A DNA stretch of 57,628 nucleotides, taken from CAZLWF01 sp031972835 (GTDB lineage Bacteria > Patescibacteriota > Minisyncoccia > Phycocordibacterales > UBA9973). The stretch is from contig DALYDX010000004.1 in NCBI GenBank assembly GCA_031972835.1, positions 1-57,628 of the forward strand, given 5' to 3'. Below the pieces are notes generated by a model. The model was not told where the DNA came from, did not search any database, and saw nothing but the letters and a program-made list of their open reading frames with translations. Position numbers and translations under genes: made by a program. Shown one piece after another: positions 26,259 through 31,923 of the stretch. Each line of letters begins with the position of its first letter. The stretch's first letter is position 1.

Positions 26259-27368
26259 TTAAAGATTTCCTCTGATCTGTTGCTCTCGTTCGATCGCTTC
26301 AAAAAGTGCTTTGAAGTTACCTTTACCAAAAGTCTTGGCACCATGGCGTTGGATAATTTCAAAGAAAAGCGTTGGTCTATCTGTCACCGGCTTTGTAAAA
26401 AGCTGAAGCATATAACCTTCGTCATCATGATCGATGAGGATATTGAGTTTTTTGAGCGTCTCAATATTTTCCTGTATCGGAAATTTTACTCGCTTGAGCA
26501 CATCATCGTAGTATGTTTCAGGTACATACAAGAATTCAACTCCTCTTCTACGCAGTTGCGAAACAGTGTAGATAATATCATCTGTTGCAAGAGCAATATG
26601 CTGCACACCAGAACCACGATAGAAATCCAAGTATTCTTGAATCTGTGATTTATTCTTTCTACTCTCCGCTGGTTCGTTGATTGGAAATTTTATATATCCA
26701 TTTCCATTACTCACAACCTTACTCATCAGCGCAGAATACTCAGTTGAGATATCATTGTCATCGTAAGTAACCAACAGATTGAAACCCATCACGTCTTCGT
26801 AGAATTTCACCCATTCATTCATCTTACCGAGTTCTACGTTGCCAACACAGTGGTCCACATACTTTAGTCCAGCGTCTGAAATCAGATCATAATCATCGAG
26901 CGATTTATATCCCGGCATAAATACACCTTTGTAGTTACTTCGGTCAACAAATTTGTGAATTGTATCTCCATAAGTTTTGATAGCAGATACTGAAACACTT
27001 CCTTCACTAACATCACAAAATTCTGTAGGAGACATAACCTTGGTAGCACCACGAGCCATAGTCTCTTCAAAACTTTTTACAGCATTCGGTACAGCAAGAG
27101 CTAGAACTTTCACCCCGTCACCGTGAATTCTTACATGTTGCGAGATTTCACTTTCGGGATCAAAAGAAGTGGTGAATACGAGAGTGATTTTGCCTTGCCT
27201 CAACACATAACTCGCCTTATCGCGAGAACCTGTCTCAAGACCTGCGTATGCAACAATTCGAAACCCAAACGCATGCTCATAATAAAATGCCACCTGCTTG
27301 GCATTGCCAACATAAAACTCAATGTGGTCTGTGCCGAGTATCGGCAGAAAATCTTTTAATTCTTCCAT
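26259..27368 (-). CDS. hppD: 4-hydroxyphenylpyruvate dioxygenase
   Basis: HPPD is a non-haem Fe(II) enzyme that uses O2 to convert 4-hydroxyphenylpyruvate to homogentisate in tyrosine degradation or quinone/pyomelanin pathways. The two-domain vicinal-oxygen-chelate fold is complete at 369 residues. All three iron ligands are visible: His173 in VDHCVGNV, His257 in GVQHIALATDDI, Glu337 in FFEIIQRHG. The FPINEPAES substrate loop and the diagnostic C-terminal segment FGKGNFKALFEAIEREQ are also present. 4-Hydroxymandelate synthase is less likely, given the length and C-terminus. It is a single-gene unit with its own promoter and terminator, placed between khpA and trmD. No partner gene of the pathway is present. 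Acquisition by transfer is inferred. Confidence 0.93.
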   Translation of the reverse strand: MEELKDFLPILGTDHIEFYVGNAKQVAFYYEHAFGFRIVAYAGLETGSRDKASYVLRQGKITLVFTTSFDPESEISQHVRIHGDGVKVLALAVPNAVKSFEETMARGATKVMSPTEFCDVSEGSVSVSAIKTYGDTIHKFVDRSNYKGVFMPGYKSLDDYDLISDAGLKYVDHCVGNVELGKMNEWVKFYEDVMGFNLLVTYDDNDISTEYSALMSKVVSNGNGYIKFPINEPAESRKNKSQIQEYLDFYRGSGVQHIALATDDIIYTVSQLRRRGVEFLYVPETYYDDVLKRVKFPIQENIETLKKLNILIDHDDEGYMLQLFTKPVTDRPTLFFEIIQRHGAKTFGKGNFKALFEAIEREQQIRGNL

Positions 27369-27387
27369 ATAAAGTAACTTTTTTCTG

Positions 27388-27416
27388 AGTCTACTTCCCT
27401 ATCCATATCTTGTCAA
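27388..27416 (-). promoter_or_regulatory. hppD promoter abutting the khpA terminator
   Basis: On the minus strand TTGACA (27411-27416) is followed after 17 nt by TAGACT (27388-27393). The -35 follows the T-tract of the khpA terminator (27420-27455) directly. The predicted leader is about 13 nt. Confidence 0.65.
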
Positions 27417-27419
27417 ACA

Positions 27420-27455
27420 AAACAAAAACACCCCGTATACGGGGTGTTTTTGTTT
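27420..27455 (-). terminator. Intrinsic terminator of khpA
   Basis: A 16-bp palindromic stem with GC core CACCCCG/CGGGGTG and loop TATA is flanked by A and T runs. It lies 14 nt below the khpA stop. Confidence 0.92.
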
Positions 27456-27468
27456 TTAAAAATTTAAT

Positions 27469-27783
27469 TTATATTCCCTTCAAATCATCCATTGCTTGGT
27501 CTACTGAAGATGCTTGTGGAGCTGGTCTTGGCATTCCGCCTTCTGGTTCATTGATCTTTAGGTTTACACGAGCATTGTTCTTCATTCCGATAACACGGAG
27601 TAGAGTTCGGATTGCCTTTGCAGTATTGCCTTGGCGACCGATAATCTTACCCATATCTGCTTGGTTTACTGTGAGAGTTACAAGTACTCCCATCTCGTCT
27701 ACTGAGCGATCGATTTTTACATCGTTTGGATTGTCTACTAATGCCTTTACTACGTACTCTAAGAATGCTTTATCGTCTTGCAT
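27469..27783 (-). CDS. khpA: KH-domain RNA-binding protein KhpA-like
   Basis: The 104-residue protein carries one type II KH domain with the RNA-gripping loop IIGRQGNTAKAIR (GxxG). Before it is the KhpA-type segment LEYVVKALVDNPNDVKI. A Pro/Gly-rich tail ends in VDQAMDDLKGI. KhpA forms complexes with KhpB and binds sRNAs and mRNAs in Gram-positive bacteria. Next to rpsP is the usual place for this gene. It has a separate promoter and terminator here. Confidence 0.93.
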   Translation of the reverse strand: MQDDKAFLEYVVKALVDNPNDVKIDRSVDEMGVLVTLTVNQADMGKIIGRQGNTAKAIRTLLRVIGMKNNARVNLKINEPEGGMPRPAPQASSVDQAMDDLKGI

Positions 27784-27844
27784 ATATAATTCGGTGATCT
27801 ATTCATAATCTGCAGTACTTCGACAAACTGACTGCTTCTTATTC

Positions 27845-27872
27845 ATTGTAACAAACAAATAATTTGAGTCAA
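27845..27872 (-). promoter_or_regulatory. khpA promoter abutting the rpsP terminator
   Basis: On the minus strand TTGACT (27867-27872) and an extended -10 TGtTACAAT (hexamer 27845-27850) are spaced by 16 nt. The -35 begins 2 nt after the terminator stem region of rpsP. Confidence 0.7.
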
Positions 27873-27874
27873 TA

Positions 27875-27898
27875 AAAAATCCCCGATTGGGGACTTTT
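27875..27898 (-). terminator. Intrinsic terminator of rpsP
   Basis: A 10-bp stem (27875-27884 with 27889-27898, one G-T) with loop GATT overlaps the rpsP stop codon. The minus-strand T run continues into the khpA -35. Confidence 0.85.
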
Positions 27899-28200
27899 TA
27901 TTTTGCAGTCTTGAGTTCTTTACGTTTCTTTGTTGGAGTCTTCTTTGATAGGACGTTTTTCTTCTTTGTCTTTAATACTCCCTCTTTTACAAGGAAATTG
28001 TGCATTGTGTCTGAAACTTGTGCGCCGTTTGAAATCCAGTGAGTTATGCGTTCAGTCTTGAGTGCCATAGCTGGAGTATGAGGATTGTAAGTACCTAGAA
28101 TCTCCAAAAACTTACCACTTTTAGTGCTATTTTTTGAGTCGGTCAAAACCACGCGGAAATGCGCTTCGTTCTTGCGACCTATGCGTTGTAATCTGATCAT
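27898..28200 (-). CDS. rpsP: 30S ribosomal protein S16
   Basis: S16 is an early-assembly protein of the 30S body. The canonical start MIRLQRIGRKNEAHFRVVLTD is at 28200. An in-frame ATG two codons upstream (28206) is also possible. GTYNPHTP, the ALKTERITHWISNGAQVSDTMHNFL helix region and a Lys-rich tail complete the 100-residue protein. The promoter at 28216-28244 predicts a leader of only a few nucleotides. Confidence 0.97.
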   Translation of the reverse strand: MIRLQRIGRKNEAHFRVVLTDSKNSTKSGKFLEILGTYNPHTPAMALKTERITHWISNGAQVSDTMHNFLVKEGVLKTKKKNVLSKKTPTKKRKELKTAK

Positions 28201-28215
28201 TAACATGTGTTGGCT

Positions 28216-28244
28216 ATCTTACCAGAAACATCCAAATAGGTCAA
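28216..28244 (-). promoter_or_regulatory. rpsP promoter
   Basis: On the minus strand TTGACC (28239-28244) is followed after 17 nt by TAAGAT (28216-28221) with a TG extension. It lies between the ClpP-like terminator and the rpsP start. Confidence 0.65.
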
Positions 28245-28259
28245 ATTTAGATATATTAA

Positions 28260-28295
28260 AAGCCCGATAATCTGTTAGACAGATTTCTCGGGCTT
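28260..28295 (-). terminator. Intrinsic terminator of the ClpP-like gene
   Basis: An 8-bp outer stem (AAGCCCGA / TCGGGCTT) and a 7-bp inner stem (AATCTGT / ACAGATT) overlap the stop codon of the gene above. A T-rich tract follows on the minus strand. Confidence 0.88.
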
Positions 28296-28961
28296 ATCAA
28301 AATTGAATTCTTTAATTTTTTTGTCCGCCAAGTACATTTCTATGGCGGAGTTTGCTGTTAATGCACGTTTTGCAAGGAATATCCTTTTTATTTGAATAGA
28401 GGTCATTTTTGACCCTATTCTATTTGCATAATCAGAATATACCTGTCTTTGCAAAACTCGCATTTTATTTCTTTCTGCTGCAACAAATTCACTTACTCTA
28501 GAAGTCACATTTTCTAACTTAATCTCGGGTGTGATCCTAAAAGTGAACTGCGCGTCAACCCACATTGGATGCAGGAATATATGTGCCCCGTCGATAATCC
28601 ATCTTTCGTGACATGCCTCATATATATGACTTGCAGCAGACATAACATCTCCAATTGCAACACCTATGATTTTGCTTTTGGAATTCAATATGGCTTCTCG
28701 AACCATCAATCCCGCATTAAATTCTCCTCCATCGCTTTCCAATATAAAATATATTGGCTTTTCTGACTCAAAATTCAGTTTTTCAATATCTTGAACTAAT
28801 TGTCGTGCCAATTTCAGAGTAATCTTGTTCTTGGACTTCGGGTCTTCATGGTTTTCAACGTATATAATACGTCTACAAAGAAGACCATTTCGCTCTCTAG
28901 CGCCCTCATCTACCTTAAAAAGATGGAGGAAGCGCGTAAAATACTTACTTAGCTTTTGCAC
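28275..28961 (-). CDS. Divergent ClpP/SppA-superfamily protein
   Basis: The 228-residue protein has the ClpP/crotonase fold pattern: KPIYFILESDGGEFNAGL (oxyanion loop), the nucleophile segment GDVMSAASHIYEAC with Ser108, and AHIFLHPMW with His131. These correspond to the catalytic Ser and His of ClpP. The third residue, an Asp in ClpP, is not evident in the KRIFLAKRALTANSAIEM region. It is longer than ClpP at both ends and lacks a visible ClpX/ClpA docking pattern, so it may be a specialised or inactive homologue. It is one of the few genes here with a strong Shine-Dalgarno sequence: AGGAGG ends 4 nt before a GTG start. Confidence 0.75.
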   Translation of the reverse strand: MQKLSKYFTRFLHLFKVDEGARERNGLLCRRIIYVENHEDPKSKNKITLKLARQLVQDIEKLNFESEKPIYFILESDGGEFNAGLMVREAILNSKSKIIGVAIGDVMSAASHIYEACHERWIIDGAHIFLHPMWVDAQFTFRITPEIKLENVTSRVSEFVAAERNKMRVLQRQVYSDYANRIGSKMTSIQIKRIFLAKRALTANSAIEMYLADKKIKEFNFDKPEKSV

Positions 28962-29004
28962 ATAACCTCCTTTTTTAGTTGACTTTTTAAACTTTCTAGT
29001 ATAT

Positions 29005-29033
29005 AATATAACCCATAAGATCTACTATGTCAA
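29005..29033 (-). promoter_or_regulatory. Promoter of the ClpP-like gene
   Basis: On the minus strand TTGACA (29028-29033) and TATATT (29005-29010) are spaced by 17 nt. The leader of about 35 nt contains the AGGAGG ribosome-binding site. Confidence 0.75.
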
Positions 29034-29069
29034 ATAGATTTTATTTTTAGTAAATAAACATAAAATTAT

Positions 29070-29216
29070 ATGGATAATCATGAACCAGAAATCAAAAAAG
29101 ATGAGCCTACTGAGGTAGTTGAAGTTATGGTGGGAGATACTGCTATGCTTATGACAAAAGAAGAGCGCGATGCTTATCTACAAGGCAAGAGGGACGGGAT
29201 GATTGACGATAAATAA
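29070..29216 (+). CDS. Small acidic protein, 48 residues
   Basis: A short open frame runs from ATG at 29070 to TAA at 29214-29216. The product is MDNHEPEIKKDEPTEVVEVM and so on, strongly charged, ending in KEERDAYLQGKRDGMIDDK. It is supported by position: divergent from the ClpP-like gene, with a perfect 24-bp terminator hairpin starting at the base after its stop codon. No family recognised. Confidence 0.6.
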   Translation: MDNHEPEIKKDEPTEVVEVMVGDTAMLMTKEERDAYLQGKRDGMIDDK

Positions 29217-29267
29217 AGTCACAAAAAACAAAAGCTGAGTTAAACTCAGCTTTTGTTTTTTGTGACT
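29217..29267 (+). terminator. Terminator, perfect 24-bp stem
   Basis: Arms 29217-29240 and 29244-29267 with loop TAA begin immediately after the stop codon of the 48-residue gene. The GC core is AGCTGAGT/ACTCAGCT. Confidence 0.92.
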
Positions 29268-29283
29268 AAATTCAAAAATAAAA

Positions 29284-29313
29284 AAAACGCCCACCTTTTC
29301 AGATGGGACGCTC
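29284..29313 (-). terminator. Probable terminator of the 29432-29671 gene
   Basis: On the minus strand an imperfect hairpin (GCGtCCCA with TGGGCGT) is followed by eight T and then ATTTTTG. It lies about 120 nt below the gene. The 29314-29431 stretch between them holds no gene that I can see. Confidence 0.55.
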
Positions 29314-29431
29314 AATTTTTTGCAGTATAGGTTTTTCTGGTTTATAACCAGGACTAACTTTTCTGCCCTAAAGAAACAAATTTTAGACTCGCTTCCTCAT
29401 AATCATAATAATTTTTAAAAAAATAAAAAAA

Positions 29432-29671
29432 TTACCCCTGCAGATAATCAGTCATTCCGAGACTGCTCAGGTTTTTCGTAACTCTGAACCCTCTTTTGAA
29501 GGCTCTTTGGTCAGTAAGGTCTTCGTCTTCTTCTTCGCTGAGCATGTTAAATCCGCTCAACAATTTAGCGTTAACTGAATTCTGATCTCCACCCATTAGC
29601 TGGGTTTTGTTATCAGGATTAGTATTTTTTTTGTTTCCTTTTGCGAATTGGTCGATTTTACTTTTTGCCAT
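29432..29671 (-). CDS. Hypothetical protein, 79 residues
   Basis: The product is a small polar protein, MAKSKIDQFAKGNKKNTNPD at the start, with an acidic cluster SEEEDEDLTDQRAFKRG. It ends GFRVTKNLSSLGMTDYLQG. It has no membrane segment or known motif and looks partly disordered. It has a consensus promoter shared back-to-back with rnr and an unusually long, foldable 5' leader, so expression is probably controlled after initiation. Confidence 0.65.
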   Translation of the reverse strand: MAKSKIDQFAKGNKKNTNPDNKTQLMGGDQNSVNAKLLSGFNMLSEEEDEDLTDQRAFKRGFRVTKNLSSLGMTDYLQG

Positions 29672-29694
29672 ATTGGAATTTTTTTGGATTTTAA

Positions 29695-29774
29695 ATGAAG
29701 AAAAAGTTTTATGCTGAATGTTCTAAGTAAAATTATATAATTAATTTGTTCTCAGCGCAAAATTCTTTCTTCAT
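29695..29774 (-). promoter_or_regulatory. Long imperfect inverted repeat in the leader of the 79-residue gene
   Basis: The outer arms ATGAAGAAA (29695-29703) and its complement (ending at 29774) pair over 9 bp. Further inside, TTTT/AAAA, GCTGA/TCAGC and a central ATTATATAAT palindrome can pair. The whole 80 nt lies between promoter and start codon on the minus strand and would form one extended RNA hairpin. Confidence 0.5.
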
Positions 29775-29807
29775 TCAAACCCGTTCCTTTATGACTGTTC
29801 TGGTACT

Positions 29808-29858
29808 ATTATATATTATTTGAATCTATTTGTCAAGTACCTATATGTATGGTACAAT
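29808..29858. promoter_or_regulatory. Back-to-back promoters sharing one -35 element (rnr and 79-residue gene)
   Basis: Minus strand: TTGACA (29831-29836), 17 nt, TATAAT (29808-29813). Plus strand: TTGTCA (29830-29835), 17 nt, extended -10 TGgTACAAT (hexamer 29853-29858). The two -35 hexamers overlap by five bases in TTGTCAA, so both promoters cannot be occupied at once. Confidence 0.75.
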
Positions 29859-29913
29859 TTGAAAATCGTATTTAAATACAAGGCATTTTAGCCCTTAAAA
29901 AACTCAAAAATTA

Positions 29914-31908
29914 ATGAAAAACCCAAAAAACAAGCAAGTTACTCGTTTCCAAGACAAAAAAACATCTAGCCCAAAAAAGTCAGTACATACTAAGAAACCT
30001 CATAAAACCGAGATTATTGAAGGAGTTATATCTGTATCTAGTCGCGGAGATGGATATCTACGTATTCGCGAACCAAAAGAAGACATAGCAATCATCCGAG
30101 GAGGACTCAATACCGCATTGCATGGCGACATGGTAAGCGTGCGCGTACTTCCTATGCGCCAAAAAGGCGCTCGTATGGGAGAAGTCGAAAAGATAATCTC
30201 ACGCGGAAGACCTGGCTTTGCTGGAATATTAGAAGAAAGCGATGGGATGTATTTCCTGGTTCCGTCTGACACAAGAATATATACAGATATCGTGATCCCA
30301 AAAGAAAAGTTAAATGGAGCAGTACATGGCGACAAAGTTTTCGGCGCTATCAGTACTTGGGATGACCCTATGAAGTCACCTATCGGACGAATCGAAAAAG
30401 TATTGGGTAAGCCATTTGAAAACAATGCCGAGATGCAAGGTATAGCACTTGAACGTGGATTCAATAGTGACTTCCCTCTCGATGTAGAAGAAGAAGCAAA
30501 CCATCTCTATGACAAATCTACCAAAGACGACGGGGAAAGACGCGATATGCGAAAAACTCCAACTTTCACTATAGACCCAGCTGACGCAAAAGACTTTGAC
30601 GATGCACTTTCTTTCCTCGCTCTACCAGACGGAAATTTTGAGATCGGAATTCATATTGCAGACGTTTCGCACTATGTCAGACCCGGAACAGCACTTGATG
30701 AAGAAGCTTACACTCGCGGTACATCTGTGTATCTCGTAGACCGCACAATCCCCATGCTTCCACATGTTCTATCAAACGATCTTTGTAGTCTGAAGCCCGA
30801 TGTGGACAGACTTGCGATGAGTGCAGTATTTAAAATGAACAAAAGTGGAAATGTTTTAGAAGAATGGTACGGACGTACGATCATACACTCAATCCGAAGA
30901 TTTACATACGAAGAAGCACAAACTGTGCTCGATACAAAAAAGGGTGACTTTGCACAAGAGCTTGAAATCATGAACGGCATCGCCAAGAAACTTTTGAAAG
31001 TACGCTTCGACAAAGGTGCAATGTCACTTGACCAAGAAGAAGTAAAATTTAAGCTTGATGAAAAAGGTGTACCAATATCGGTTGTGCGAAAAGTTCGAAC
31101 CGATAGTCACAAGCTTATCGAAGAATTCATGTTGCTTGCAAACCGCAAGGTTGCCGAGTTCGTATCAGAGATGGGAAAAAGAAAAGACCGTGTCTTTATA
31201 TACAGAATACATGACACACCTGACAAGCAACGCATCCAAGACTTAGCATTTTTCTTGAAATCTCTCGGGTACAAACTCGTACTTCACGACGGCCTTCCAA
31301 AACCAGAGTCTATAAATAAACTTCTCGAAGAACTCTCTGGGCACCCAGAGAAAGACACTATCCAGACAGCCATAATCCGCTCGATGGCAAAAGCTGTTTA
31401 TTCTACAAAAAATATTGGCCACTATGGACTGGCTTTTGATTTCTATACTCATTTCACTTCTCCAATTCGTCGCTATCCAGACATAATCGTCCATAGACTT
31501 CTCATGGAATATTTAGGAGGTGGTCAAGTCAAAAAAGAAAAGTGGCAAGGATACCAAGACAGCGCACTTCATTCATCTGAACGCGAAAAACAAGCTACTG
31601 ACGCAGAGCGATCATCGATCAAGTACAAACAAGTGGAGTACATGTCTACTCGTGTAGGTGAAGTATTTGAAGGTGTTATCTCGGGTGTGACTGAGTGGGG
31701 TCTATATATAGAAGAGAAACAAACAAAATGCGAAGGCATGGTAAAATTGAGAGACCTCGAGGGTGATGTATTTATTTTTGATGAAAAGCATATGGCTATC
31801 GTCGGTACAAAAACAAAAAAGAGCTACCGTATTGGAAATACTGTGAAAATAAAAGTAGTCACTGCAAACCTCGAGAAAAAAATAATTGATTATGCGTTCG
31901 TCGCATAA
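29914..31908 (+). CDS. rnr: Ribonuclease R (RNB-family 3'-5' exoribonuclease)
   Basis: RNase R degrades structured RNA processively. After a Lys-rich N-terminus come OB/cold-shock domains (about residues 35-190). The RNB catalytic domain has TIDPADAKDFDDALSF, which holds the metal-binding aspartates, then HIADVSHYVRPG, DRTIPMLPHVLS and HFTSPIRRYPDIIVHRLL. A C-terminal S1 domain follows (VGEVFEGVISGVTEWGLYI). The 664-residue length is slightly short for the family. Its leader of about 50 nt has no clear Shine-Dalgarno sequence. Confidence 0.96.
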   Translation: MKNPKNKQVTRFQDKKTSSPKKSVHTKKPHKTEIIEGVISVSSRGDGYLRIREPKEDIAIIRGGLNTALHGDMVSVRVLPMRQKGARMGEVEKIISRGRPGFAGILEESDGMYFLVPSDTRIYTDIVIPKEKLNGAVHGDKVFGAISTWDDPMKSPIGRIEKVLGKPFENNAEMQGIALERGFNSDFPLDVEEEANHLYDKSTKDDGERRDMRKTPTFTIDPADAKDFDDALSFLALPDGNFEIGIHIADVSHYVRPGTALDEEAYTRGTSVYLVDRTIPMLPHVLSNDLCSLKPDVDRLAMSAVFKMNKSGNVLEEWYGRTIIHSIRRFTYEEAQTVLDTKKGDFAQELEIMNGIAKKLLKVRFDKGAMSLDQEEVKFKLDEKGVPISVVRKVRTDSHKLIEEFMLLANRKVAEFVSEMGKRKDRVFIYRIHDTPDKQRIQDLAFFLKSLGYKLVLHDGLPKPESINKLLEELSGHPEKDTIQTAIIRSMAKAVYSTKNIGHYGLAFDFYTHFTSPIRRYPDIIVHRLLMEYLGGGQVKKEKWQGYQDSALHSSEREKQATDAERSSIKYKQVEYMSTRVGEVFEGVISGVTEWGLYIEEKQTKCEGMVKLRDLEGDVFIFDEKHMAIVGTKTKKSYRIGNTVKIKVVTANLEKKIIDYAFVA

Positions 31909-31923
31909 TCAAAAAAACAGTAG

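Noticed and set aside
29320..29431. CTGGTT/AACCAG hairpin between two small genes
   Set aside because: It has no T-tract in the right direction and no partner gene. It is probably incidental.
30000..30464. Long antisense open frames over rnr, rpoC, mreB and dnaE
   Set aside because: They are shadows of strongly supported genes, with no family resemblance and poor composition.
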